Position numbers and translations under genes: made by a program
Origin: Ignavibacteria bacterium
GTDB lineage: Bacteria > Bacteroidota > Ignavibacteria > Kapaibacteriales > Kapaibacteriaceae
Direction of reading: 5' to 3'
Assembly (NCBI GenBank): GCA_947495975.1
Contig: CANMBE010000008.1
Location: 1-64,000, forward strand
Length of the DNA stretch: 64,000 nucleotides
The notes under the pieces: generated by a model
What the model was told of the DNA's origin: nothing
What the model saw: the letters and a program-made list of their open reading frames with translations, nothing else
Database searches by the model: none
Shown here: positions 1-9,030 of the stretch, piece after piece
Position numbering within the stretch: the stretch's first letter is position 1
How the letters are laid out: each line of letters starts with the position of its first letter

Positions 1-485
1 AGATCTGCCATATCGCACGATTCGTAGCGGAATCGTTTTGCTTTGCAAAGACGCACGCCATCGATAATAGACGCGTGATTGAGCGAATCCGAGACGATAG
101 CGTCAACGTCAGCAAGTAACGGTTCAAAAACGCCGCCGTTAGCATCAAAACAGGCAGCATAGAGGATGGTGGCATCCGTGCCACAAAACGTCGCAATCTT
201 TTGCTCTAGCTCTACATGGATGTCCTGCGTGCCACAGATAAAACGCACGCTCGACATACCAAAGCCATGTGAATCCAAGTAACGTTTTGCAGCATTGATT
301 ACTTCTGGATGAGAAGACAGTCCAAGGTAGTTATTCGCGCAAAAGTTGAGTACCGGATCGGAGCTGCCTGAAACTGTGATTTCTGGACCTTGGTGAGATG
401 TAATGATGCGCTCGCGTTTATACAACCCAGCTTCGTTGATCGACGCTAATTCAGTCCGTAATCTTTCTAGAAATGCCGAGTCCAT
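1..485 (-). CDS. kbl: Glycine C-acetyltransferase (2-amino-3-ketobutyrate CoA ligase), N-terminal part
   Basis: Reading the minus strand from 485 to the left edge gives about 161 residues that follow the family closely: [10 protein letters not shown], then [49 protein letters not shown] and [15 protein letters not shown]. This is the N-terminal half of a PLP-dependent alpha-oxoamine synthase that cleaves or forms 2-amino-3-oxobutyrate in threonine breakdown. The C-terminal half, with the PLP lysine, is beyond the window. An in-frame ATG lies 12 bases further upstream (497), but GGAG six bases before the ATG at 485 supports the chosen start. The gene diverges from the secreted protein at 630. 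No threonine dehydrogenase partner is visible. 8-Amino-7-oxononanoate synthase is a relative, but the FCANNYLGL and SSVRFICGT blocks favour Kbl. Confidence 0.9.
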   Translation of the reverse strand, partial: MDSAFLERLRTELASINEAGLYKRERIITSHQGPEITVSGSSDPVLNFCANNYLGLSSHPEVINAAKRYLDSHGFGMSSVRFICGTQDIHVELEQKIATFCGTDATILYAACFDANGGVFEPLLADVDAIVSDSLNHASIIDGVRLCKAKRFRYESCDMAD

Positions 486-629
486 GTTTTGCTCCATATG
501 CGTAAGGTTATGGCAAATATCGGTCGTAAATTTACATTCTCTGTTGTCCGTGGCCGGAAACAAAGCGGATGTTGTGGTGTCAAGCTCGTGGACGTGAACT
601 CATTTCGTCAAATTTTCGTTCTTGGAAGC

Positions 630-3600
630 ATGAAAAGAACTATCCTCGCCGTAATCCTTCTCATTTCTTCAATCACTCTTTTGCAGGGGGCTGACAGCAC
701 CGTGTATGAGCGTACACGTGCTCGGCTGCAACAGGTGCTTGAGCAGCCCGATGCCTACGGGGCAGTCAAGGTAAGTACGCAACTACGCCGGTGGGAGTGG
801 TTTTGGCAAGGTAGGCTTATGGAAGATGGATCTTTCCCTAGCCCACGTCTCTACCAACAAGAACATAGCCGAGTTCAGAGCCAGAAGTCGTCAGATAATG
901 TGCAGGCGCTGAAGGTGTGGAAAGAACTCGGACCCACAGCGCCGAATAGTCAACCTGGATCCTCAGGGTGGGGCGGCATTGGTCGCGTAAACATTGTTGA
1001 GTTCTCACGTCAAAATGCAAATCTTATGTACTGTGGTACTGCTGCAGGTGGCATGTGGAAGAGCACTAATGGAGGCACGAGTTGGACGTATGTGGATATC
1101 ACCATCATCCCTGTGATTGGTATAAGTGACATCGCTGTTTCGCCCCTTGATGACAAGATTATCTACGTTGCTACCGGCGATGTTGATGGCGCTCAGCCGG
1201 GCGACTTTACGGTATACCCATCGTTTTCATACGGCGTTGTAAAGAGTACAGATGGTGGCGTAACGTGGGCGATGACAGGCCTTGTGTTTGATCCAACGCA
1301 GAACACGTTGGTGAGTCGTCTTCGCATTGACCCTCGTAATTCGAATATCGTTCTTGCCGCCACATATTCTGGAATCATGCGCACCACAGATGGAGGGGCC
1401 ACGTGGAAAAAAAATGCAGTTGGACTTTTCCGTGATCTCATTGGAAATCCTACCAATCTTGACGTGATCTATGCTTCTACGTATGCTGAGCAAGGAGGCG
1501 CAAAGATCTACCGCTCTACAGATGGCGGAGTTGTATGGGAAGAGCGATATTCATTGCCCAATGCTAATCGTATTCGTCTTGCTGTAACAAAAGCCAATCC
1601 AAATGTTGTTGGCGCTGTTGCTTCTGTGGCATTCGACCAAGGTCTAGAAGGTGTGTATAAATCAAGCGACGCTGCTGCCACGTTTGCAAATCTCCCAACA
1701 GAATTGAATCTGTTGAATTGGAATACAGATGGATCGCGCACAGGAAGCACCGGCAACAAAGGTCAAGGTTTCTACGATCTTGCGATGGAGTTCTCGCCCA
1801 CAAATGCAAATCACTTTTTTGTAGGGGGCATTAGTATTTGGCGCACAACAACAAACGGCCAATCGTGGATACCGTCAGCGAATTGGCATGGAGAAGGTTC
1901 GCCGTACGTCCATTCAGACCATCACAGTTTTAAATTTCATCCAACGCAGAATCGACTTTTTAGTGCTCATGACGGCGGCATCGCTCGATCAACCGATCAA
2001 GGTGTTTCATGGTTAGACATCAGTAGTGGACTTCGCATTCAACAGTACTATGGATTATCAACGTCAAACATTAATCCAAGTGTGACCCTCATGGGCTCTC
2101 AGGATAACGGCACTGCGATTACAAAGAATAATGGATCTACGTTTGCACAGGTTCTTGGGAGTGATGGTATGCTATCTGCCATTGATGCCCTCGATCCTCA
2201 AACGATGTATGCTAGCCAGTACTATGGCCAGTTCTACCGCTCGAGCAACCAAGGGAATAACTGGATATTCTCAACGAATGCTGGCAATAGATCAGAGAGC
2301 TTAGCGGCCTGGGCTGCGCCCATTGTGGCTGATCCTCTGAATCAGAACGTAGCATATTGTGGCTACGGTCAAGTGTATAAGAGCACAACCTCTGGCGCAA
2401 CATGGAATCGCATCTCTCAGATATCAACCAGTGTTCCATTGCGGTTGATTGCAGTAGCCCCTTCCAATCCTGCCTATATCTACGTTGCCTATAACACCAC
2501 ACTTTGGTTTACAAGCAATGGCGGAACTACATGGCAGCAACAGACCGGACTCTCTGGTGTGATTATGTCCATTGAGGTTAACCCTCTGGATCCTAAAAAA
2601 TACTATGTGTCTTTAGGGGGCTATTCATCTGGTCAAAAAGTGCTTCACGTAAGCAATGGAGTTGTGACGAACATTACGGGTAAGGGGCTTCCTAATGTGC
2701 CATGCAATTCATTGGCGTTTCAGAATGGAACCACCAAGAGGATCTTTGCTGGAACAGATCTTGGAGTATTCTTTAATGATGAAGGCACAGACTTCTGGCT
2801 TCAGTATGGTAGTGGCCTGCCGCCGGTGGCAGTGAGCGGAATGCGCGTGGTGAAAACATCAAATCTCTTGCGTGTCTCAACGTATGGCCGTGGAATATGG
2901 GAGATCGATATTCAGCAGTGTACTGCTTCTCAACCTTCAGTAAAGGCCTTAACGCCAACAACAAAATGCGCTGGCGATTCAGTGATACTGGAGGCATCTA
3001 CCGGATTCTCATCGTATCGTTGGTCTAATGGCGACACGACACGCCGCATCGTACTAAAGTCAATTGCCCAGACGGGCACATACACAGTAAGCGTTGAAGA
3101 CAATAACGGCTGCCGCGCGTTATCAACTGCAACAGTTGTTACGCTATTGCAAGCACCTTCAAGGCCTAGTATTTCATTGCGAGGCTCTGATACATTGCGG
3201 TCAACTGCCTTCGGTGGTATAACGGTTTTTCAGTGGTTGCAAAATGGTTCAGAGATACCAGGTGCCACAAGTAGAGACTTTTTCACACGAACGAGTGGAC
3301 AATACTCCGTGCGTGTTGAGAATGCAATGCAGTGCAGATCAACTTCGAATGAATTCACATTCGTGTATAATCCAACCAGTGTAGAAGAAGACGTGGCTGC
3401 TGGCAGAGTTGTGGGCATCCATCCGAACCCTACGAGTGATCTTGCTGTTGTATCCATGCCTTCGATTACGGGGCGTACACTTGAAGTAATGAGTATGACT
3501 GGACAAATCATTTTTGCATCTACCGTTGAAGATGATGCGGAAGAATACCAGCTCCGTCTTTCAGGTTATGCGGTTGGCGTTTACATTGTGCGCATCAAGA

Positions 3601-3641
3601 GCGGTGCAAGTGTATGGATGGTGAGACTCGTGAGAGAGTAA
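630..3641 (+). CDS. Secreted Asp-box (sortilin/VPS10-like) protein with T9SS type A sorting domain
   Basis: A 1,003-residue protein. The start at 630 is chosen because it gives a clear signal peptide (MKRTILAVILLISSI, ending near QGA); upstream in-frame starts only add an unlikely leader. Residues from about 130 to 750 hold at least ten Asp-box repeats of the form S-T-D-G-G-x-T-W (for example KSTNGGTSWTYVD, KSTDGGVTWAM, RTTDGGATWKK, RSTDQGVSWLD), the mark of a sortilin/BNR beta-propeller. One or two Ig-like segments follow (YRWSNGDTTRR, FQWLQNGSEIPGA). The last ~80 residues (IHPNPTSD, MTGQIIF, GVYIVRI) form a type A T9SS sorting domain, so the protein is probably exported through the outer membrane and anchored or released. 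The ligand or substrate is not evident; related proteins include glycosidase-like propellers, but no catalytic residues can be assigned here. Confidence 0.85.
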   Translation: MKRTILAVILLISSITLLQGADSTVYERTRARLQQVLEQPDAYGAVKVSTQLRRWEWFWQGRLMEDGSFPSPRLYQQEHSRVQSQKSSDNVQALKVWKELGPTAPNSQPGSSGWGGIGRVNIVEFSRQNANLMYCGTAAGGMWKSTNGGTSWTYVDITIIPVIGISDIAVSPLDDKIIYVATGDVDGAQPGDFTVYPSFSYGVVKSTDGGVTWAMTGLVFDPTQNTLVSRLRIDPRNSNIVLAATYSGIMRTTDGGATWKKNAVGLFRDLIGNPTNLDVIYASTYAEQGGAKIYRSTDGGVVWEERYSLPNANRIRLAVTKANPNVVGAVASVAFDQGLEGVYKSSDAAATFANLPTELNLLNWNTDGSRTGSTGNKGQGFYDLAMEFSPTNANHFFVGGISIWRTTTNGQSWIPSANWHGEGSPYVHSDHHSFKFHPTQNRLFSAHDGGIARSTDQGVSWLDISSGLRIQQYYGLSTSNINPSVTLMGSQDNGTAITKNNGSTFAQVLGSDGMLSAIDALDPQTMYASQYYGQFYRSSNQGNNWIFSTNAGNRSESLAAWAAPIVADPLNQNVAYCGYGQVYKSTTSGATWNRISQISTSVPLRLIAVAPSNPAYIYVAYNTTLWFTSNGGTTWQQQTGLSGVIMSIEVNPLDPKKYYVSLGGYSSGQKVLHVSNGVVTNITGKGLPNVPCNSLAFQNGTTKRIFAGTDLGVFFNDEGTDFWLQYGSGLPPVAVSGMRVVKTSNLLRVSTYGRGIWEIDIQQCTASQPSVKALTPTTKCAGDSVILEASTGFSSYRWSNGDTTRRIVLKSIAQTGTYTVSVEDNNGCRALSTATVVTLLQAPSRPSISLRGSDTLRSTAFGGITVFQWLQNGSEIPGATSRDFFTRTSGQYSVRVENAMQCRSTSNEFTFVYNPTSVEEDVAAGRVVGIHPNPTSDLAVVSMPSITGRTLEVMSMTGQIIFASTVEDDAEEYQLRLSGYAVGVYIVRIKSGASVWMVRLVRE

Positions 3642-3657
3642 CAACGTTTTGCGTTGT
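3641..3657. terminator. Weak hairpin between convergent genes
   Basis: ACAACG at 3641-3646 and CGTTGT at 3652-3657 can pair across a five-base loop, between the stop of the secreted Asp-box protein and the end of the converging acyltransferase. No T-tract follows on either strand, so termination by this element is uncertain. Confidence 0.3.
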
Positions 3658-3687
3658 CATCGAAAATGAGTGAACAAATTCGTGATG

Positions 3688-4392
3688 CTAGATGAATGAA
3701 CGATATGATGCATCGTTTTCATTGATTGCATCATTGCGGACGTTTGTAGAGAGTATGGTGAGTGCGTGTGAAACTTTTCCGGTAACCTGCGCAATGGTTG
3801 ATGCGGGAGTCCAATCAATAAGAAGGGGCTCCCCAAATGCAGCCCAACACGTGGGCTTTTTGTTTCTTAACACCTCATATCGGAGAGCAAGCGGTACAAT
3901 GCGCACTGTTCCTAACATCTTTGCGAGAATTGCAATCCCAGCTTCACATTCAATAATTGCTGTTTCTTGGCTAATAAGTGTTCCTTGTGGAAACATCCAC
4001 AGTATTCGATCAGATCCGCGCAGCAGTGACGCTGCGTATTGAAGCGAAGACAAGGCACTTCGAGCATTTTCTCGTATGACGCTGAACATACCAATGCGAG
4101 AAAAGAATCGATACTTTGCCAGCTGGCGATGTTCCATAAGTCCATATGCATCAAGATTATACGTGCGCAGGCTCATCACAATTGTAACCGCGGCGTCCCA
4201 CCACGACCCATGTGTGCACACTATGATCGTAGGGTAGGGGGCTGATGAGTCCCTTACAAGAGTGGGCTGCAGATGTTCTTCACCCGTAACGAGGCAGCGC
4301 TGAAAGTGACGCTTTACGGAGCGCTCAAAGTAACAACCCCAGAAGACTTTACTGAGCCTATCGGGATTGGCAGGGATGAACAGTTTTGGCAT
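3688..4392 (-). CDS. PlsC-like 1-acyl-glycerophosphate acyltransferase family protein
   Basis: A 234-residue protein with the two core blocks of the glycerolipid acyltransferase family: HGSWWD at residues 61-66 (the H-x4-D catalytic motif) and FPQGT at 134-138 (acceptor phosphate binding, usually FPEGT; Glu is Gln here). It probably transfers an acyl group to a lysophospholipid or another hydroxyl acceptor at the inner membrane. No strong transmembrane segment is obvious, so it may be peripheral. The substrate cannot be told from sequence. The ATG at 4392 is only 33 bases from the start of divergent mnmA, so the two promoters must overlap. A TAGGGGGC motif lies inside the gene on the non-coding strand (4235-4242). 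Confidence 0.82.
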   Translation of the reverse strand: MPKLFIPANPDRLSKVFWGCYFERSVKRHFQRCLVTGEEHLQPTLVRDSSAPYPTIIVCTHGSWWDAAVTIVMSLRTYNLDAYGLMEHRQLAKYRFFSRIGMFSVIRENARSALSSLQYAASLLRGSDRILWMFPQGTLISQETAIIECEAGIAILAKMLGTVRIVPLALRYEVLRNKKPTCWAAFGEPLLIDWTPASTIAQVTGKVSHALTILSTNVRNDAINENDASYRSFI

Positions 4393-4395
4393 TGT

Positions 4396-4403
4396 TAGTT
4401 TTG
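4396..4403 (+). promoter_or_regulatory. Putative -7 promoter box (TAGTTTTG) for mnmA
   Basis: TAGTTTTG matches the Bacteroidota -7 consensus TAnnTTTG exactly. It lies 22 bases before the GTG start of mnmA, leaving room for a short leader that contains GGAAAG at 4412-4417 as a ribosome binding site. No clear -33 TTG was found at the expected distance. Confidence 0.5.
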
Positions 4404-4425
4404 TGCTTTCTGGAAAGCTACCACA

Positions 4426-5520
4426 GTGGAACGAAATTTAAATCGTGTGATTGTTGGCATGTCGGGCGGCGTTGATAGCAGCGTAGCCACAGGTCTGCTT
4501 GTAGAGCAGGGTTACGACGTGATTGGCATCACCATTAAGACATATAAATACGAAGACGTGGGCGGTAACGTTGGAAATGATTCCACCTGTTGTTCTCTCG
4601 ATGGAATCAATGATGCCAGACGAATTGCGCTAAAGTTGGGCGTGCCGCATTATACTGTTGACTTCACGGAAGTATTTAAGAAAAATATCATCGACTATTT
4701 TGTTGAAGACTACATCGCGGGAAACACGCCTAATCCATGTGTTCGATGTAACCGACAAATTAAATGGGGCGAGATGTTGCGCAAGGCAGATGCCTTGGGT
4801 GCAGAGTTCATTGCTACCGGACATTATGCAAGTATCATGCACGATGAATCATCAGGCAGACGATGGATACGCCGTAGCCCAGATCCCAACAAAGATCAGT
4901 CGTACATGTTATGGAGCGTCCGCCAAGAACATCTTGCGCGTACAATATTTCCGCTGGCAGGTTTTACGAAGCCCGAATCTCGCAGTGAAGGAGATAGACT
5001 AAACCTGGGCATTGCAAGCAAGCCAGAGTCGTATGAAATCTGCTTCATACCTGACAACGACTATCGCCGCTTCTTGCGTGATGCCGTGCCCAACCTTGAC
5101 GAGCAAATCGGGAAGGGCAACATCATGCTCGATGGTGAAGTCATTGGTGAGCACGAAGGCTATCCATACTATACCGTAGGTCAACGCAAAGGGCTCGGCA
5201 TTAGCCACCCAGAGCCCCTTTTTGTTCTCAATGTATTGCCGTCAGAAAACATCGTTGAGCTTGGCACTGCCGACAAACTCGACGCTACCACACTAACCGC
5301 AGATAACGTAAACCTGCAGAAGTATGCAGACCTACGAGACCCCCGACCATTCACTGTCAAAATTCGATACAAGGACGAGGGCGCTCAAGCTATGTGCCAC
5401 ACAGACGCAGAGGGTATCCTGCACGTAGACTTTGATGAACCGCGCAGAGCAATAGCACGAGGGCAGTCCGTTGTGCTGTACGAAAATGATGAGGTAGTGG
5501 GGGGCGGGATCATACGCTAG
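4426..5520 (+). CDS. mnmA: tRNA-specific 2-thiouridylase MnmA
   Basis: A 364-residue protein that thiolates U34 of tRNA for Lys, Glu and Gln, using ATP and persulfide sulfur. The N-terminal PP-loop ATP motif is intact (GMSGGVDSSV, residues 11-20). Both catalytic cysteines are present: C105 in TPNPCVRCN and C206 in SYEICFIPD. The downstream YYTVGQRKGLGI block is also typical. The start is GTG at 4426, eight bases after GGAAAG; it gives the normal N-terminus just before the PP-loop. Length is normal. It is the single gene of its transcript as far as can be seen and diverges from the acyltransferase at 3688-4392. Confidence 0.96.
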   Translation: MERNLNRVIVGMSGGVDSSVATGLLVEQGYDVIGITIKTYKYEDVGGNVGNDSTCCSLDGINDARRIALKLGVPHYTVDFTEVFKKNIIDYFVEDYIAGNTPNPCVRCNRQIKWGEMLRKADALGAEFIATGHYASIMHDESSGRRWIRRSPDPNKDQSYMLWSVRQEHLARTIFPLAGFTKPESRSEGDRLNLGIASKPESYEICFIPDNDYRRFLRDAVPNLDEQIGKGNIMLDGEVIGEHEGYPYYTVGQRKGLGISHPEPLFVLNVLPSENIVELGTADKLDATTLTADNVNLQKYADLRDPRPFTVKIRYKDEGAQAMCHTDAEGILHVDFDEPRRAIARGQSVVLYENDEVVGGGIIR

Positions 5521-5655
5521 TGGGTTTACGAGAGCTGGGCCTCGGTCCCGTATCTCGCTTTGTTAAAGACAAGCCCGCCTACGGCACTCGGGATGACGTG
5601 GCTTACGTTCCTGCATTTGGTGGTAGAAAGGGAAACACGACTCTGACTTGAAAAG

Positions 5656-5679
5656 GCGCTCAACGAGGTGCTCAACGAG
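5656..5679. repeat. Two tandem 12-base repeats upstream of tgt
   Basis: GCGCTCAACGAG (5656-5667) is followed directly by GTGCTCAACGAG (5668-5679) and then a decayed third start (GCACTT). The pair lies 17 bases before the TAGCTTTG box of tgt, where a regulator could bind, but there is no direct evidence for that. The rest of the 191-base mnmA-tgt spacer shows nothing else clear. Confidence 0.55.
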
Positions 5680-5695
5680 GCACTTAAAAAGTCCC

Positions 5696-5703
5696 TAGCT
5701 TTG
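5696..5703 (+). promoter_or_regulatory. Putative -7 promoter box (TAGCTTTG) for tgt
   Basis: An exact TAnnTTTG match ending eight bases before the tgt ATG. If transcription starts three or four bases past the box, as in Bacteroidota, the tgt mRNA would have a leader of about five bases. No Shine-Dalgarno sequence lies between box and start. Confidence 0.5.
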
Positions 5704-5711
5704 CACCCACA

Positions 5712-6857
5712 ATGACTGACACAAATTCGTTTTTCAGCTTGCACGCAACCGACCCTGCGGGCATGGCGCGCGCTGGTGTGATACACACAGAGCATGGAGA
5801 TATTCCAACCCCGGTCTTCATGCCTGTTGGTACTCAAGGGGCGGTAAAGGCCATGGACCACCGGTCATTGCGCGAACTGAATACGCCGATCATTTTGGGC
5901 AATACCTACCATCTGTACCTGCGGCCGGGTGTAGAGACGCTTTCGGCAATGGGTGGACTTCACAAATTCAGTGACTGGGACCGCCCCATCCTTACAGATA
6001 GCGGTGGCTTTCAAGTGTTCTCACTTCGTGAACTTCGTAAAATGAGTGAAGCGGGCGTAGAATTCCGCTCGCACCTCGATGGTTCAAAGCATCTTTTTAC
6101 GGCAGAGAATGTTGTCGAATTTCAGAGGGCTATAGGTAGCGACATCTTTATGGTCTTGGACGAGTGCACGGCGCATCCGGCAACGTATACGGAAGCCCGT
6201 ACCTCTATGGAGCTCACAACGCGCTGGGCCAAGAGATCGCGTGATCACCATCTGCAGAGCCCCTTCCTCTATGGACACAAACAGTTTCAGTTTGCCATCG
6301 GTCAGGGCAGCACGTATGCAGACCTCAGAACAAGCTGCATGCAAGAGCTGGTTGGGATGGACTTTGATGGCTATGCCATTGGAGGTTTGAGTGTGGGTGA
6401 GCAGGCAGAGGATATGTATGCCATGACGGAGGCCTCAACCCAGGTGATGCCCATGCACAAGCCTCGATATCTCATGGGAGTGGGTACTCCGGAGAATATT
6501 TTGCGGGCGATAGACCTGGGCGTGGACATGTTTGACTGTGTTATGCCCACAAGAAATGCACGTAATGGCACCCTTTTTACCACTACTGGGCGGGTGAATA
6601 TCAAAAATGCGCGGTGGAAACAGGGTGATGAGCCAATTGACATGCTTTGCGGCGCAGAAAGCAGTCAAAACTACAGCATGGCGTATCTTCGCCATCTGTT
6701 CCATGCTAACGAGATCCTTGGACTCATGTTAGCCACAATACAGAACGTAGCTCTCTATCTCTGGCTTGTGCGAACCGCCCGCGAGAAAATTCTTGACGGT
6801 ACATTTCGTCCTTGGGCCGCAGAGACAATTGAAAAACTAAACGCACCACGTCCATAA
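5712..6857 (+). CDS. tgt: tRNA-guanine transglycosylase with a largely lost zinc site
   Basis: A 381-residue enzyme that exchanges G34 for a queuosine precursor in tRNA with GUN anticodons. Family blocks are strong: TDSGGFQVFSL (D96), DGSKHLFTAE, YAIGGLSVGE, and GVDMFDCVMPTRNARNG with the nucleophile Asp near 275. The C-terminal zinc motif is not: the usual C-x-C-x2-C...H reads C313, A315, S318 and Q344, with the spacing kept (31 residues from first Cys to the His position). Only one of four ligands survives. I recall that some Bacteroidota Tgt proteins also lack this site, so it may be a clade trait, not decay. It is followed by yajC, the usual neighbour. Confidence 0.95.
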   Translation: MTDTNSFFSLHATDPAGMARAGVIHTEHGDIPTPVFMPVGTQGAVKAMDHRSLRELNTPIILGNTYHLYLRPGVETLSAMGGLHKFSDWDRPILTDSGGFQVFSLRELRKMSEAGVEFRSHLDGSKHLFTAENVVEFQRAIGSDIFMVLDECTAHPATYTEARTSMELTTRWAKRSRDHHLQSPFLYGHKQFQFAIGQGSTYADLRTSCMQELVGMDFDGYAIGGLSVGEQAEDMYAMTEASTQVMPMHKPRYLMGVGTPENILRAIDLGVDMFDCVMPTRNARNGTLFTTTGRVNIKNARWKQGDEPIDMLCGAESSQNYSMAYLRHLFHANEILGLMLATIQNVALYLWLVRTAREKILDGTFRPWAAETIEKLNAPRP

Positions 6858-6878
6858 GTCCTTTTTAACGGAGAATCA

Positions 6879-7199
6879 ATGCTCGCTTTATTCCTCATGT
6901 CGCCTGCTCCATCTGGCGGCGGCGCCCCAGACTCAACTTCACAGCTCATCCAAACTGTAGTGATGTTCGGTGCCGTTATTGCCATTTTTTACTTCATGAT
7001 GATCCGCCCTCAACAAAAGCGCGCAAAAGAGCACCAGAAACTTCTCTCGGGTGTTAAAAGGGGCGATAAAGTTGTAACGGCTAGCGGCATACACGGTACT
7101 GTGTCTGATGTTGATGATGCTACTGTAACAGTTACGATTGCCAGCAACACCAACGTAAAATTCGACAAAAGCGCCATCGGCTCTGTTTCGGCTTCATAA
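6879..7199 (+). CDS. yajC: Preprotein translocase subunit YajC
   Basis: A 106-residue accessory subunit of the Sec translocon. It has a short N-terminal periplasmic piece (SPAPSGGGAPDS), one transmembrane helix around residues 22-42 ending in the family signature FYFMMIRPQQKR, and a small cytosolic domain (GDKVVTASGIHGTV). GGAG lies about seven bases before the ATG at 6879. It begins 21 bases after tgt, a widely conserved order, and is followed 35 bases later by ribBA. SecD/SecF do not follow here, unlike in many proteobacteria. Confidence 0.95.
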   Translation: MLALFLMSPAPSGGGAPDSTSQLIQTVVMFGAVIAIFYFMMIRPQQKRAKEHQKLLSGVKRGDKVVTASGIHGTVSDVDDATVTVTIASNTNVKFDKSAIGSVSAS

Positions 7200-7234
7200 G
7201 CCGTCCGCCACGCGCTCTCTAAGACATTCGCACT

Positions 7235-8434
7235 ATGCTCCACTCCATCGAATCAGCCGTTGAAGAACTCAAGGCTGGGAAATGTATCATCGTTGTTGAC
7301 GATGAAGACCGTGAAAATGAAGGTGATTTGATTTGCGCTGCAGAACTCTGCACGGAGCAGAACATCAACTTTATGGCAACGGAAGGTAGGGGGCTTATCT
7401 GCGTAAGTCTCACGGAAGATCGCGCGCGCGCATTAGACTTGCCCCTTATGGTATCGGAGAACACTGCGCTTCACGGTACACGATTTACGGTAAGCATTGA
7501 TTACGTGCACGGCACATCGAGTGGAATTTCTGTAAGTGATCGGAATGCAACAGTGCGGGCAATGGCTGCCGATGACGTGCGCCCAGAAGATTTTGCACGG
7601 CCGGGTCACATCTTTCCTCTGATTGCTGTGGATGGGGGAGTGCTACGAAGAGCGGGGCATACGGAAGCTGTAGCTGATCTTATGATTCTTGCTGGACTCA
7701 AACCTGTAGGCGCGTTGTGTGAGATTCTGAAGTCGGACGGATCAATGGCGCGTGTGCCGGACCTTTTGGAGATGGCACAGCAGCATCAGTTGAAAATGAT
7801 TTCTGTACAGGATCTCATTGCATATCGCAGGAAGCATGAAACACTTGTGCGCATGTTGGCCGAAGCAAAGCTGCCAAGTGAGTATGGCGATTTTATTCTT
7901 CGTATCTACGAAAATAATCTTGATGGTAAGGAACATGTTGCCATCATAAAGGGCGACATTACAACCGCGGAGCCCGTGCTTGTGCGTGTGCATAGTGAGT
8001 GTCTCACTGGCGACATTTTTGGTTCACGCCGATGCGATTGCGGTTCGCAGCTTCATGTAGCTCTTGATCAAATCGAAAAAGAAGGTCGCGGAGTTGTCCT
8101 CTATATGCGTCAAGAGGGAAGGGGCATTGGCCTCGTGAATAAGATCAAGGCATACGCTCTTCAAGAGCAAGGCATGGACACCGTTGAAGCAAATACGCAT
8201 CTGGGTTTTCCTGCAGACCCTCGTGATTACGGCATTGGAGCTCAGATCCTACATCACCTTGGTGTACGCAAGATGAGGCTGATGACGAACAACCCTAAAA
8301 AACGAGTGGGCCTGCAATCTCATGGACTCGAGGTTGTTGATCTCGTATCACTTGAAGTACCGGCTACAACTGACAATCAAGGCTACCTCGAAACGAAACG
8401 CGACAAAATGGGTCATCTGTTGCGTCATCTGTAA
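7235..8434 (+). CDS. ribBA: Bifunctional 3,4-dihydroxy-2-butanone 4-phosphate synthase / GTP cyclohydrolase II
   Basis: A 399-residue fusion catalysing both entry steps of riboflavin synthesis. The N-terminal half (about 1-205) has the RibB motifs [11 protein letters not shown] and RRAGHTEA. The C-terminal half has the RibA zinc and GTP site: C-x10-C-x-C in [19 protein letters not shown], then [11 protein letters not shown] and [10 protein letters not shown]. Both halves look catalytically complete. No Shine-Dalgarno sequence precedes the ATG at 7235. It is probably cotranscribed with tgt-yajC. No FMN riboswitch is seen upstream, and no other riboflavin gene is nearby. Confidence 0.96.
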   Translation: MLHSIESAVEELKAGKCIIVVDDEDRENEGDLICAAELCTEQNINFMATEGRGLICVSLTEDRARALDLPLMVSENTALHGTRFTVSIDYVHGTSSGISVSDRNATVRAMAADDVRPEDFARPGHIFPLIAVDGGVLRRAGHTEAVADLMILAGLKPVGALCEILKSDGSMARVPDLLEMAQQHQLKMISVQDLIAYRRKHETLVRMLAEAKLPSEYGDFILRIYENNLDGKEHVAIIKGDITTAEPVLVRVHSECLTGDIFGSRRCDCGSQLHVALDQIEKEGRGVVLYMRQEGRGIGLVNKIKAYALQEQGMDTVEANTHLGFPADPRDYGIGAQILHHLGVRKMRLMTNNPKKRVGLQSHGLEVVDLVSLEVPATTDNQGYLETKRDKMGHLLRHL

Positions 8435-8484
8435 GAGCCTATTTAATTACACGTCAAAAATCGATCTTCCCTTGGAGTTATGTT

Positions 8485-8964
8485 ATGGCTGGCGAATCAG
8501 TATATGTCACAAAAGAATTCTTGAATGAACTACAGGTTGAAGTCAACGAACTCAAGACCGTAGGTCGCCGAGACATTGCACAAAAGATTGCCGATGCACG
8601 TGCACATGGCGACCTTTCAGAAAACGCAGACTATGATGCTGCAAAGAACGCTCAAGAGATGCTCGAGATCCGTATTGCACGCATTCAGACCATCTTGGGT
8701 AAGGCCCAGGTTATCAGTGCCAGTGACTTTCCAGACGACAAAGTCTATATCCTTAGTCGCGTTACCCTGATGAACAAGAAGACCAACAAAGAAATCGAAT
8801 ACCTTCTCGTGTCACCAGAAGAGGCAGACTTCGAAAGAAGTAAGCTAGCCGTTACAAGCCCCCTCGGCAAAGCACTCCTCGGCACCGTTGTTGGTAGCGT
8901 TATTGAGACGAAGGTCCCTGCCGGTGTGATCAAGTATGAGGTGCTGAAGGTATCGAAGGGGTAG
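8485..8964 (+). CDS. greA: Transcription elongation factor GreA
   Basis: A 159-residue protein. The N-terminal coiled-coil hairpin carries the acidic tip DLSENADYDAAKN (around residues 42-54), which enters the RNA polymerase secondary channel and triggers cleavage of backtracked RNA. The C-terminal FKBP-like domain ends with the usual SPLGKALLG and VIKYEVLKV blocks. GGAG at 8473-8476 lies eight bases before the ATG at 8485. Length is normal. A hairpin terminator follows at 8982-9016. Confidence 0.95.
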   Translation: MAGESVYVTKEFLNELQVEVNELKTVGRRDIAQKIADARAHGDLSENADYDAAKNAQEMLEIRIARIQTILGKAQVISASDFPDDKVYILSRVTLMNKKTNKEIEYLLVSPEEADFERSKLAVTSPLGKALLGTVVGSVIETKVPAGVIKYEVLKVSKG

Positions 8965-8981
8965 AAGCACGCACGCAATGA

Positions 8982-9016
8982 ATGATGAATTGGCGTGCAT
9001 TCATCATCTCATTTTT
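8982..9016 (+). terminator. Hairpin terminator after greA
   Basis: ATGATGAAT (8982-8990) pairs perfectly with ATTCATCAT (8999-9007) across an eight-base loop, followed by CTCATTTTT. It lies 18 bases after the greA stop and just before the next gene. The stem is AT-rich, so efficiency may be moderate. Confidence 0.6.
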
Positions 9017-9030
9017 GCTACTTTAGGCGG

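Noticed and set aside
403-597. A 64-codon plus-strand frame at the left
   Set aside because: Mostly antisense to the clear kbl N-terminus.
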